From Valencia hispanica (taxonomy: Eukaryota; Chordata; Actinopteri; Cyprinodontiformes; Valenciidae), in the NCBI GenBank assembly GCA_963556495.2, contig OY747703.1:57671296-57735295 (forward strand): a stretch of DNA of 64,000 bases. Direction: 5' to 3'. The notes beneath the pieces are model-generated. The model saw only the letters and a program-made list of their open reading frames with translations, ran no database searches and had not been told where the DNA came from. Both the position numbers and the translations under genes were made by a program. Positions 1 to 10,078 of this stretch are shown piece by piece. Each line of letters opens with the position of its first letter. The first letter of the stretch is position 1.

Positions 1-477
1 CGTCGGTGGAGAGGAAAAACTCCCCTTTAACAGGAAAAAACCTCCAACAGAACCAGGCTCAGTAGGAGCGGCCATCTGCCACGACCGTCGGGGGTTTGAG
101 AAGACAGAGCAGAGACACAGAAGGAACAGAAGATCCGATATAAGAGTACTCTCCATGTTACAGAAAGTAAAAAGTTGATAAGAGGACACAGTGAATGTTC
201 AGTCACTGGGAGCACCATCCCAGTCGATGCCCCCCGTCCAACAGGGCATTGCAGCGAAGCAGGATACCAGACCAGGTATATCTTCTATGGAGAGAAAAAC
301 ACTGAGAGAAAACAAAGTTAACAGTCGAAATAGCAGAATGTACTGTAATACAACTGGAGAGTAGTAGTAGAAAAAGAAGTAGCAGAGTGAAGAAAATAGC
401 TAAGTCTGTCCTCCAGCAGTCTAAGCCTATAACAGCATAACTACAGAGATAGCTCAGGATGACCTTAGCCACTCTAA

Positions 478-1484
478 CTATAAGCTTTATCAAAAAGGAA
501 AGTTTTAAGCCTGGCATTAAAAGTAAACAGTGTGTCTGCCTCACGGACTAAAGCTGGGAGCTGGTTCCACAGGAGAGGAGCCTGATAACTAAAAGATCTG
601 CCTCCCATTCTACTTTTAGAAATCCTAGGAACTACAAGTAAACCTGCAGTCTGAGAGTGAAGGGCTCTGTTAGGAACATATGGAACAATTGGATTATATT
701 CTGGATTTAACAGGGAGCCAATGAAGGAAAGCTAAAACAGGAGAAATGTGATCTCTCTTTCTAATATTCATCAGAACTCTTGCTGCCGCATTTTGGATCA
801 ACTGAAGGCTTTTAATGGCATTTTGTGGACTACCTGATAATAAAGAATTACAGTAGTCCAGCCTTGAGGTAACAAATGCATGGACTAGTTTCTCAGCATC
901 ACTCCTGGACAGGATGTTTCTAATTTTAGCCATATTCCAAAGGTGGAAGATGAAAATCCTAGAAACCTGTTTAATATGGGATTTGAATGTCATATCCTGG
1001 TCAAAAAGGTTCTTTACGTTATTACTGGGGCCTAATTTAATGCCCCCCAGATGAAGTGATTGACTAATCAGTTTCCTTTTTAGAACTTCTGGTCCAAAGA
1101 CAGCAACTTCTGTCTTGTCAGAATTTAAAACCGAAAAGTTTAGATTCATCCATGTTTTTATGTCTTTCAGACATGCCTGTAATCTACTTAACTGACTGGG
1201 TTCATCAGGATTTATGGATAAATATAGTTGTGTATCATCTGCATATCTGTGGAAATTTATCCCATGCTGTCTAATGATTCTACCAATTGGAAGCATATAT
1301 ATGGTGAAAAGAATTGGTCCAAGCACAGAACCCTGTGGAACTCCACAAGTAACCCTTGAGAGTGAAGAAGATTGATCATTTAGATGAACAAACTGGAATC
1401 TGTCAGACAAATATGATTTAAACCAGCCTAGTGCTGTTCCTTTGATCCCTGCAACATGTTCAAGCCTTTCTAAGAGAATGTTGT
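478..1484 (-). pseudogene. L2-like ORF2, reverse transcriptase C-terminal part (copy A)
   Basis: ORF2 of an L2-like LINE makes the cDNA copy by target-primed reverse transcription. Reading leftwards from 1484, the frame gives the RT core: GWFKSYLSDR, then VPQGSVLGP, then the catalytic box YADDTQLYLS. It ends with the L2-type C-terminal motifs SRLDYCNSLLSG, LIQNAAARVL and HWLPVKSRI. The open frame stops at about 694, where the sequence lacks about 80 bases seen in copy D. The original terminus (FLFDKAYS, stop at 478-480) is still recognisable in another frame. The catalytic YADD is intact, but the first part of RT lies across the inserted LTR segment, so no functional protein is possible. Confidence 0.85.
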
Positions 1485-1850
1485 AACTATTAAAAATAAA
1501 AAGTTGTCTGGTTTTCTGTGCATCAATAATTATAATTAATAATTTTATATTAATATAGTTATTGATGACGTTCAAGTTTAACCTGTTTATTAAAGATATA
1601 GGGGCACCAATCTCAAAAATGAGATCATTTTAATTAAACCAGACTGTCAGTCTCTCTGAAAAGGCGTAATTCGACCGCGGGGTTAAAACAAACTTTACAG
1701 CACACACTGAAATAGCACAGGAAACTTCTCGTTACTTAAGGGAATTTATTAATGAAATAGGTCAACTTACAGATTACATTTCATTCATAATTTCCATCTA
1801 TTCTAACGCATGCAAAAATATAGAACAAAGTTAACGTCGAGGGAAGGGGA

Positions 1851-1906
1851 GTGTGTGTGTATGCGGCTGTGTGTGTGTGTGTGCAGCTGTGTGTGTGTGT
1901 GTGTGG
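1851..1906. repeat. (GT)n microsatellite inside the LTR
   Basis: Three GT runs separated by short interruptions (ATGCGGCT and GCAGCT). It lies in the region between the U3-like repeats and the AATAAA of the nested LTR. Confidence 0.9.
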
Positions 1907-2774
1907 GAGACAGCGAGCGAATGAGGGGGGGGGTTCAGCTTCCACCCTCAATACGATCGATACTCAAGCCTTATCAATTGGCGCGATCGGCTCACAAAGG
2001 GAGACCGCGTGGCGACTCAACAAAGGCTAGTTTCATTAGCAATGGTGGCTTGGACAAAGGAAACGGGGGCGACGGAGAATGGGCCACGCGACCTGTCTAA
2101 ACAGACACGCGCCGACCGCAGCGGACAATAAACAAACAAGGAAATGATACAATATAATATACTGCTTCTGGTTGCAACCAAAGTCAAATAATGAAACACA
2201 AAAAGCATGCACATTCAGGGTCGGTGTACAGTGACGACCAAGAATAACAGTGGTTAATAAGTTGACAGACTTATTTTAACCAACAGAGAAATGGATATAT
2301 ATATAGATATATATCCTAGACCTAATTCTCCTCTACCCAGACCGAGAGAAATAAACCAGGTTTTCCTACTGGGTGATGACTCTCTCCACAGTCCACGACG
2401 AAGAACGTAGAAAGTGTCCAGTTCAAAGGGAGTGGTTTTGCGCAAAACCGAGTTCAGAAAAGCGGACGTCCGACTTTAGGCGCTGAGGGACTCAGGGCCA
2501 ATTTCAATAGAGCTCAGATGGCCAGCGGACTACCTGGTACAGGAAAGACTGTTTGCTTGGCCGATTCACTTCGAAGTTTAAAAGGGAAGTTCTTCCTGGT
2601 CCATCGGGTTTGAACGGAAAAAGGGAAAATGCTAGCAGTGGATTAAAGCGTCTCCTTGCGGCACCGCTTGGGAACCAAAAGAAGAAGATTTCAGTCTTCG
2701 CGCTGCCTTTATCAGCTCTGTGATGTCATCACTGGCCACAGACCAATGAGAATGGGTCGAGCGCAGGGCAATGG

Positions 2775-2870
2775 GTGCTGGGAGATGCAGTTCGTTCAGT
2801 GAAAGGATGCTGTGAGATACAGTCCGTTCAGTGAAAGGATGCTGGGAGATGCAGTTCGTTCAGTCAAAGG
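2775..2870 (-). repeat. Three tandem 32-base units in LTR U3
   Basis: The units are 2775-2806, 2807-2838 and 2839-2870, all exactly 32 bases and differing at only a few positions. The shared core on the plus strand is GAGATGCAGTTCGTTCAGT. Short direct repeats just inside the 5' end of an LTR are the usual position of retroviral enhancers, so an enhancer role is a reasonable inference. Confidence 0.9.
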
Positions 2871-2884
2871 CCATAGGCTCAACA

Positions 2885-2894
2885 TCCCCCTTTT
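2885..2894 (-). promoter_or_regulatory. Candidate polypurine tract
   Basis: Read on the minus strand this is AAAAGGGGGA, directly followed by TGTTGAG. A purine run touching a TG-starting LTR is the hallmark of the plus-strand primer site of retroviruses and LTR retrotransposons. This is the strongest single clue that the nested segment is an LTR element. Confidence 0.65.
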
Positions 2895-3027
2895 AGTTCC
2901 AAAGAATGCGCACTGTTCAGCTTTGGAGCTAGAACCAGGTTCATTGTCCATTACGTCCAGGAATGTCGCTGTCGTTCAGCGGTAAGGTGTAAGAATTCAG
3001 TCCATTAAATCCGAATCTGGTCCCAGC

Positions 3028-3900
3028 AAGAATATTATGATCGACTGTGTCAAAAGCAGCACTGAGATCTAACAAAACCAGAACAGACACATTATCTGAG
3101 ACCATAAGAATATCATTAGTAACCTTCACCAGGGCTGTTTCAGTGCTATGATGAGCTCTAAAACCTGACTGAAACTCTTCAAACAGCTCGTTACTGTTTA
3201 GATGCTCACAGACTTGATTAGCAACAATTTTCTCAAGGATTTTGGATAAGAAAAGAAGGTTAGATATAGGTCTGTAATTCACTAAGTCATCTTGATCAAG
3301 GGAAGGTTTCTTGAGTAAAGATTTAATTACAGCTATTTAAAAATTTTGTGGTACGTATCCGTTTACTAAGGATAGATTCATCATATCCAAAATGGGGCCA
3401 GGAACCAAATTGAACACTTCTTTAAATAATTTGGTTGGGATTGGGTCCAACATACATGTTGAAGGTTTAGATGAGGCTAATATTTTTGATAATTCCGAAA
3501 GCTCGACTGAATCAAAACAGCCTAAGCACAAATGAGGTTCTACAGTTCTTTCCGATGCTGCCTCATTTACTGAGGAAGAAGTAATCATGTTTGGGATGAT
3601 GCCAATGATTTTATTTTTAATAGAATTAATTTTATTTATGAAGAATGCCATAAAATCATCACTGCTAAGAGCTGGGGGAATAGTTGACTCATTTATACTG
3701 ACATAATCCTCCTGCTGCAACCAGGTTTCTGTGAGACAAAGCAAATCAATGTGATTATCACAAATCATTTACTAACAAAGTCTTTGAGGATAGAGATCTT
3801 ATGTTTAATAAACCACTTTTAATTGATTTATTTTTCTGTTCAGTCAAAGTCGTATTTATCTTTATGAGATTTCCATAATTTGCTTTTGTTGGCTTAACTT
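3028..3900 (-). pseudogene. L2-like ORF2, endonuclease remnant joined to RT N-terminal part (copy A)
   Basis: From about 3900 leftwards, frameshifted pieces of the APE-type endonuclease start are visible (NIRSLSSKTLLVND in one frame, then HIDLLCLTETWL in the next). After the residues NESTIPP the frame passes straight into PPALSSDDFMAFFINKI, the linker before RT. Most of the endonuclease, including all later catalytic blocks, is therefore deleted, and the join is in frame. The RT N-terminal part follows: [16 protein letters not shown], then [15 protein letters not shown], then [16 protein letters not shown], where the nested LTR segment begins. A stop at about 3335 also breaks the frame. Non-functional. 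Confidence 0.8.
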
Positions 3901-4027
3901 TTAATCCATTTAATTTTGGCCGTGGGTAAGACACTGTTTCTATAGGGTGATGGGTGGGTAACAGTACAGAAGCAGCAGAGAGGTGGGTTAAACTACGACT
4001 CTGCTTCCTGGTCTGGAACCTGGGTTG

Positions 4028-4890
4028 TCAGTGTTTTGGAGGACTAATAAATTTGGCCATATTCCTAAAAAGAAGAGCTGCTCCATCCAAAGTGGGATGG
4101 ATGCCGTCTCTCCGGATCAGACCAGGTTTTCCCCAAAAAGTTTGCCAGTTATCAATGCAGGACACCACCTAGACAACCATTGATGGAATGACAGCATGCG
4201 GCTAAACATGTCGTCACTGGTCTGATAAGGCAGGGGACTAGAAAAGATTACAGAGACTGACATTGTTTTGGCAAACTTACACACCGAAGCAACAGTAATT
4301 TCTGTGACCTCCGATTGGCGTAACCGGGTGTCATTACTGCCAGTGTAAATAACAATCTTACTGTATTTACATTTATCTTTAGCCAGCAGTTTCAGGTAGG
4401 ATTTGATGTCGCCCGTTCTGGCCCCTGGCAAGCATTTGACTATGGTCAATGGTGTCTCCAATGCCACGTTTCTGACTATGGAGCTGCCAATTACCAGGGT
4501 TGGCTTCTCAGTGGGTGTGTCGCTGAGCGGGGAAATCTGTTAGAAACGTGGACCGGTTGGTGGTGGCCCGTGGGCTGGGTCCTAGAACTATGCTTCCTAC
4601 GTACAGTCACCCAGCCGGCCTGAGGTCCCAGCTGCGCGGGTTCTACCGGAGGATGGGCAGGGGGTTCTATCCTTGTTGGCTCCGCGCTGGCTAATGGGCT
4701 TCGGCTATCTGCTGGTTTTTCAACGGAGCCGTGCTTCTAATTCTGATACCCTCGCCTCCAAAGCTACAAAAATATTACATTTATTACAGTTATCATTATC
4801 ACTAAAGGAGGCAGGGAAGTAACTAAACATCTGACAGAGAAAGCAAGAGAGAAGAGAAGGGTTAGAGACAGGAGATAGAAGAGTAGCCAT
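4028..4890 (-). pseudogene. L2-like ORF1 with esterase domain, frameshifted (copy A)
   Basis: This is the counterpart of the intact ORF1 at 63026-63910. The ATG at 4888-4890 matches that start. The segment 4117-4467 still reads in frame through [17 protein letters not shown] and the GSND block (GGND in copy B). A deletion of about 16 bases relative to copy B, near 4166, throws the frame before the DGIHP block, which survives in another frame at about 4080-4105. Further indels lie at 4540-4740. The length is about 22 bases shorter than copy B. Non-functional. Confidence 0.85.
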
Positions 4891-5146
4891 AGCCGCAATG
4901 AAGCTAAGCTAACTGAGCTAGCGAGACCTTACCACCCCAAGAAAAGCTGTGTGAAACACAAGGAGTTCCCAAAACGTAAAGTACACCACCACAAAATGTG
5001 TGTTTTAGTGAGCTTGTGTGTTAAAATAACTTAGAGAGGCCTCAGCACAGAGAAAACAAGATTAATTCAAGAGAGTCTGAACACCGAACAGCTCCACGGA
5101 GCACAACAGTGACAACAGGAAATGATGCAATACAGCTTACCCATCA

Positions 5147-5640
5147 CAGAGTACCCACCACTAAGAACAAAGAACTACCATAACTTACTTCACATGTGGT
5201 GTTCTAAGACAAATTCCAACAGTTTCTTCCTTAACTCCTCTTTCTTGGGTTAAAAATGCAAAGCTGATGTGTTATCTCCACAAATAACACAAGCCCGACC
5301 GTGTTCTGCCATGTTGTGGAGGTTGCAAGCCAAGGTGGGCGGGGCCATGACTTCTAATTTTCTCTGTGACGTAGAATAGACTGGCTTTTTCTGAATCGCT
5401 CGCTTTCCCGTCTATATTCTTTCTGCGGCTAATGCAGGCAATTGGGGTTGGAGAAAATGTTCACGTGCAGCATGCATATGCAACTCAGGGTGACCAATTG
5501 TATTTAAAAAAGGTCACGAATTACATGGTTTCTCAGAGAACGAGAACTTTAAGATTCTGAAAACAAATCAAGGGAAAATATTAACACTCATGTCCATGAT
5601 GAGTCTGTGGAAGTTTCTCAGTGGAACTCTGTATTAAAAT
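5147..5640. other. No gene seen
   Basis: Nothing recognisable. A GC-rich patch near 5320-5350 and scattered short ORFs have no family resemblance. Confidence 0.5.
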
Positions 5641-5698
5641 AGAATAATCCTTTATTGTCCCACAGAGGGGAAATTCGGCTGTAACAGCAGCAAAGCGA

Positions 5699-6311
5699 TT
5701 ACCTGGATTCTTGCAAGATTTGGATTTTTCCAAACTCACGAAAATCCATCTTGTACTGCTTCAACTAAACCATCTGACTCGACTCCAGTGGTGATGTGGA
5801 CCAATCGTTGGTTAGCATTGTACTTTGGGGTGGGCGCATGGGCCGGTGTTCAGGTATGACGACAGTAGCAAGTGCCCAGACAATGGAAAACAAACATGGC
5901 TGTGCCGGTGGAGGTACGCGTAGAAGCGGCTATTGAATCTGTTTTAGGAGAACTAGAGACGATTACTTTTTTTAAAAATGAGACTGGTGTTTTTCAAAAC
6001 ACAGTTTATGCACATATTCTCCATGCAAAACAGGCAGAAATCACCCGAAAACATGGCGTAAATGAAGCTTGGGCGATTTATTTATTTATTTTTGCTTCGG
6101 GTATTGATTCCCTGGCGCTCATACTTCATATGAGTCGTTACTGTGATTGGCTAAAGACAAGTCATGGTAGGTGGACACTTGCTGGCACGTCCTCCAATCA
6201 GCTCAAAATATTATACAAGTACGCTTTTCCAGACGCTCTCTGCGGGAGCAGTTCCAGATCGATGTGTAGACACGGGGTGGGGCTAAATATAGATCTGGCT
6301 TTTGCCAGGTT
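5699..6311. mobile_element. TIR-type DNA element of about 613 bp nested in the LINE 3' UTR
   Basis: The LINE UTR sequence AGCAAAGYGA appears on both sides (5689-5698 and 6312-6321, one transition apart), as expected of a target-site duplication of about 8-10 bases. The inner ends are inverted: TTACCTGG at the left, CCAGGTT at the right. The right end also forms a small stem, CTGGCTTTTGCCAG (6294-6307). The TSD length would fit hAT-like or related superfamilies. The exact class is not known to me. Confidence 0.6.
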
Positions 6312-6321
6312 AGCAAAGTGA
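5872..6321 (+). CDS. Hypothetical protein, 149 residues, inside the nested TIR element
   Basis: This open frame fills most of the right half of the element and ends in the right-hand target duplication. The start ATG shown here is preferred only because it is the longest. A second Met at residue 9 precedes AVPVEVRVEAAIESVLGELE, which from memory resembles the opening of the RecQ-like helicase proteins carried by some fish mobile elements. No helicase Walker motif follows, and the rest has no recognisable domain. It is most likely a chance or remnant frame of a non-autonomous element. The resemblance needs a search to be trusted. Confidence 0.3.
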   Translation: MPRQWKTNMAVPVEVRVEAAIESVLGELETITFFKNETGVFQNTVYAHILHAKQAEITRKHGVNEAWAIYLFIFASGIDSLALILHMSRYCDWLKTSHGRWTLAGTSSNQLKILYKYAFPDALCGSSSRSMCRHGVGLNIDLAFARLAK

Positions 6322-6699
6322 CAGATAATAGAAGCATTCATGATCACACAAGAAAGGGAGGAAAAGTATGAAAACAGAATTAAGAATAATATTTGTACAT
6401 TAGGGACATTTCAAAAATCAAAGTTCTGTGCAGTTATTAAAAATAAAGTGGCATACTCAGATTAGAATGTGCAACTGAGTAGGATCATTTAAGAAATTGT
6501 GAATATTTACAAAATGCACATGAGTAATAAAAAGTAAAAGAGTAAACCTATTATTTACAAGAAGTTAACAGAATATACATTGAGAAAAAAGAGATGTGCC
6601 AATAGCAGCCAGAGATGTTAATTAAATGAATCAAATTACAGCAGTGATGTAAACATTATTGAGTTTGTTGGGAGCAGTTCTGGTTGTGAAGTCTAACAG

Positions 6700-7212
6700 C
6701 TGCAGGGAGGAAGGACCGAAAACGCCCCTTCATGCACAGAGGATGCAGCAGTCTGTTACTGAAGGAGCTCTGCAGCTCAGCAACATCTTCATGCATGGAG
6801 TGAGAGACTGTCCATCAGTGATGTTGTTTTGGTTAGAGTCCTTCTGTCTCCCACCACCTGCACTGGATCCAGGTGGCATCCTAGAACAGAGCTGGCCTTC
6901 CTGATGAGCTTATCCAACCTCTTCCTCTCAGCTGTAGATAAACTGCTGCTCCAACATACTACGACATAAAGGATGTTGTTGAACATTGTTTAGGTGAACA
7001 CCCAGGTACTTATAAGAGTCCACTATTTTAATGTCCACCCTCTGGATGTTCACCGGTGTTGGTGTGGTGGGGCTGCGCCTGCGGAAGTCCGACACCAACT
7101 CCTTGGTTTTCCCTGCGTTGATCAGCAGGTGGTTCTGCTGGCACCAGTCCGCAAAGTCCTGAGTCCACTGTCTGGATTCTGAGTCGTCCTCACCTTTAAT
7201 GAGGCCGACAAT
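6700..7212 (-). pseudogene. Rex1/CR1-like RT C-terminal fragment
   Basis: In successive frames the minus strand gives ADWCQQNHLLINAGKTKELV, then VDSYKYLGVHLNN. After a shift it gives CWSSSLSTAERKRLDKLIRK, ASSVLGCHLDPVQVVGDRR and LTKTTSLMDSLS. These are the thumb and C-terminal motifs of Rex1/CR1-group LINE proteins. At least two frameshifts separate them, and the catalytic RT palm is missing through 5' truncation. Non-functional. Confidence 0.75.
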
Positions 7213-8980
7213 GTTTTAAAGGGGAATTAAAATGCAGCTCAAACTATCTTTTGTCGGATAGACACAAAATGCTTGGTCACCAGACTGACCCTTGGAGAAA
7301 CATCCAGGGTTGGGTTTAAAACTTCCCTTGCTTTTATGAACAGACTTTAGGTCAGTTAAAAGCAGATAAATTTATTACTCTGCTCACCTCATGGAAAATA
7401 ACATTTTTCCACAGCTCGATAGTATAAATAGAAAGAAAGAAGTCTCAATAAAAATATTTCACCAGGGACTAAAAGCCACACAGAGAGCAGAGCTGCTTCA
7501 TAAAGCGGCCTCCCTGCTGTTCTGAGAAACAAGGAAAGCATGACAGAAAAGTCAAAGACTTTAAGGTGACCCACAGCGCTGAGGTTTTATATTTCTGTGT
7601 GTTTTTCAAAGTCATGAAGTCTCTCTTCATCAAATTCTAGAGGAGTAGATAATTTACAGCCAAGCAAACACTGTTCTGCTGTTTGCTGGCTCGCCATAAG
7701 GTACTTTGGTCTTTAAGTTCCCTCAGGTGAGTCATTCATTAAAAATTCTCCCTGAAACAATCTGCATAAATCCTCTTTTTAAAAGACAACATGCACCCTA
7801 CCTGATCCCCATGCATTGCCCTTAATTAGTCTGACACTAGCGGGGTTTTTTTGGTAAGATATTAAAAGTTTAGTCATCATTTTTAATGAGCAACATCCTT
7901 TTATTAAAACAAACAACCCTCCTTTTAATTTATCCTTTAAATATGAATCAGTCTGAACCAACAGACAGATTTCATCCCTGATTAAATAGTGTTTTTTTAA
8001 GTTCTGAAGCACATTTGACTTCATCTAAAGTTGACAGTCTGATAACATAACACAAATTGGAGGACCATTCTGCTTCTCCTTCCTTTGTGCAGAGTGCGTC
8101 CTTGCATCTTCTCCATAAGATGACCCGCCCTGTCTCCACATCTCTCCCGGCTCTCATCATCACTAATGGTGCAGCCCGGAGAAACCACGGCAAACACGCC
8201 ATATGCTGCTTCCAGTAATCGGCTCATTAGGTGCCAAGCCCGCCCGCACTCGGCCTGAATGGAAATGTGAAATATCAGAGACGGCCAGATGCCCCTGTAC
8301 ACTTTCACATGTGCAGAACAAACAAGCATATGTGCATGCATAAAGACGGTACATGTTGAAAAACACAATCTGCTGTGCAAACTGGATGCATGGGCACAGT
8401 GTTGCATGTGTAATGGTGGAAGGTTTCATGGTTGTTAATGACCATATTACACCGCCTGTATGTGCTAAGCTTCGTCTTTATTGTGCAGAGTCTTTTATAG
8501 ACATGTCTAAGAGCTTCGGAGCTGAGAGGCATTATTAGTGTGTCTCTTTTGTCTGGTTCATAGAAAGTGAGGAAATAGGCCTAAGATCTCAAGTCATACA
8601 GTATGTGTCTGGCGTTTTATTAGCAAATTGAATCAGAAAATCATGGTTATTGATCTTTAAACAAAAGTGAATTTGTTTGTATCTACTTTCTCCCAACAAA
8701 GGAGTAAAAACTTAAAGGATTGCTATTAGTTCTCACTCCTGGAAGGATGAACTATCCCTTTAATGCAAACATTAGCATCTCTGAAAACTCAATATTTACT
8801 CCATTAATACCCATTTCTAATCCACTTGTTCAATTTGCCTTGTGTCCCTTGATCTGTTGCTATATGCAGAAAACTTTTCACTTGAAACTGAAAGACCCAA
8901 GTGCCTTCCTCGTGCCTTTAATCGATATTCCTCAAACAAGTAAAACTCTAAAAAAAATCAGAGAAGAAGCATAAATCATT
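7213..8980. other. No gene seen
   Basis: Unique-looking sequence with several overlapping short ORFs on both strands and no recognisable domain. The stretch 8090-8290 is less AT-rich and lacks repeat signatures. It could be a conserved non-coding block, but nothing in the sequence proves that. Confidence 0.5.
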
Positions 8981-9397
8981 AAAGGCCCAGTGTGTAATAT
9001 TGTTACTTCTTTATTATAAAATTCTGTGTGTCCCGTTTACAAACCTGTCCTTTTTCATTAATATTTCTCACCAATGTCTATTCTAAGTATTCCTATTTGC
9101 TTGAAAGGTTACATCTTTATATACATAAACTATGGTCAACCTTCCATAGTCATGTGCCATCTCAAAATACGGTAGCTGTTTAGGGAGATACAAGATATAA
9201 TGCTCCACATTTCGCGTCCTCTCTTGAAAACACAGATCTTCGAGAAGTTGTAGAGGGAAACATCGTGTGTAGGATGGCGCCAGTTCTCTCCGTGGCAGCC
9301 TGGCTGGTACCTCCTCCTGGGTAGCTTGCCCTGCTTCTACAGCATGTTACACACCTCTGCCTCTCTGTGCTCTACCTCGCTGTGTCTGTGTCCTCTG
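8981..9397. repeat. Possible MITE-like repeat (AAAGGCCCAGTGTGTAAT start)
   Basis: The opening AAAGGCCCAGTGTGTAAT resembles the terminus of an interspersed repeat I recall from fish genomes. I could not find the matching inverted end, so both extent and class are uncertain. Confidence 0.25.
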
Positions 9398-9560
9398 CAG
9401 AGGTGGGTGGAGTAGCCACAAAATGTACTCAAGTAAAATAACAAAGTAGTAATACAAATAATTACTCAAGTAAGATCAAAAGTATTTGGTAAAAAAGGCT
9501 ACTCAAGAATTGAGTACTTGTTCTGAGATCATAGCATATGATTTAATAGACATAATTGTA
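9398..9560 (+). mobile_element. hAT-like MITE, left part
   Basis: It begins CAGAGGTGGGTGGAGTAGCC and continues with repeated ACTCAAGTAA motifs (for example around 9430, 9465 and 9500). That is the pattern of a common teleost hAT-type MITE. The right terminus was not located; similarity fades by about 9560. Confidence 0.4.
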
Positions 9561-10078
9561 GTTATGTGCAAATTCTGAAGACTAAAATATTTGTCTGTTT
9601 TCATCCAAGAAGTTTAGCACCAAAAAATGAAATAAGCAACATTTAAATTGCTTTATCTCAGACTATATTTCTCTGCAACCTTATACTCGTACCGCTCTTA
9701 TGAACAGGAAGGCGACCATTGGGTCAGTGTGTTGCAGGTCTGTTGAATGAGAAGACGTGGTGGACGCTCTCGGTCTATTTGCTGCTCCGACTGGCACATG
9801 AAGCAGGTTGGTGAAGCTGCGGTTCCTTTGCGTTTTCTCTTAGGGCAGAGGAGGGGAAACTGACAGCATCTCTTTTTGGGGAATGTAATTCTTTCAGATT
9901 CTCAGATTTCAGACAAGCCAGGTTCAGGTCTATTCTTGGTGGGATTACAGTCACTGGATACTCAGACAGCAGACTGAAATACATTTTGGATTCAAGGTTT
10001 CTTTGAAGATCTTAACTTGGCTAGCAAGGAAAAGGATTTTACGTGTCTGTCCCTCCATTACAGTACGACAGAGTATTA

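Larger units (their letters stand above)
1485..3027 (-). mobile_element. LTR-retroelement segment nested in L2 copy A
   Basis: This segment splits the RT coding sequence between [11 protein letters not shown] (right side) and NILLERLEH (left side). On the minus strand a purine run resembling a polypurine tract (2885-2894) is followed at once by TGTTGAG, a typical LTR start, at 2884. A three-copy 32-base repeat follows in the U3-like part, then AATAAA (1745-1750) and a GT-rich stretch. A TGGTGCCCC sequence at 1601-1609 could be a primer-binding site just past the LTR end. So one LTR of about 1.25 kb appears to carry internal sequence on both sides, about 130 bases upstream and 110 downstream. 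No gag, pol or env is recognisable. The L2 flanks share a 10-base sequence with two differences (1475-1484, 3029-3038). The exact family (ERV or other LTR element) is unresolved. Confidence 0.55.
1..5146 (-). mobile_element. L2-like LINE, copy A (5' end present, 3' end cut by window edge)
   Basis: A non-LTR retrotransposon read right to left. Its 5' UTR, ORF1 and ORF2 remnants match the other copies in this window. The 5' end is placed at about 5143-5146, where similarity to copy B (start about 62771) begins. The 3' UTR matches copy C (17742-18446) and copy D but is cut off at base 1, so roughly 200 bases of the tail lie outside. The element is dead: ORF1 is frameshifted, most of the endonuclease is deleted, and an LTR-type segment interrupts the reverse transcriptase. 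About 80 bases near 690 that are present in copy D are also missing. The L2/CR1 assignment rests on RT and ORF1 motifs recognised by eye. Confidence 0.85.
5641..7212 (-). mobile_element. Rex1-like LINE, 5'-truncated, split by a TIR element
   Basis: Read on the minus strand, 7212-6700 encodes the C-terminal part of a CR1/Rex1-type reverse transcriptase. The 3' UTR continues to about 6312 and resumes at 5698-5641, ending in GTGGGACAATAAAGGATTATTCTATT, the tail type of Rex1-like LINEs. The unit 5699-6311 interrupts this UTR. The same tail occurs on the plus strand at 25335-25412. The family name is by recognition only. Confidence 0.7.

Noticed and set aside
2775..2870. CRISPR-like repeats
   Set aside because: The 32-base units abut directly without spacers and lie in an LTR of a eukaryotic genome.
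3954..4172. Plus-strand 72-residue ORF
   Set aside because: It is antisense to the L2 ORF1 region and has no independent support.
8021..8532. Cluster of four overlapping minus-strand ORFs
   Set aside because: The frames overlap one another and none shows a domain or codon pattern of a gene.
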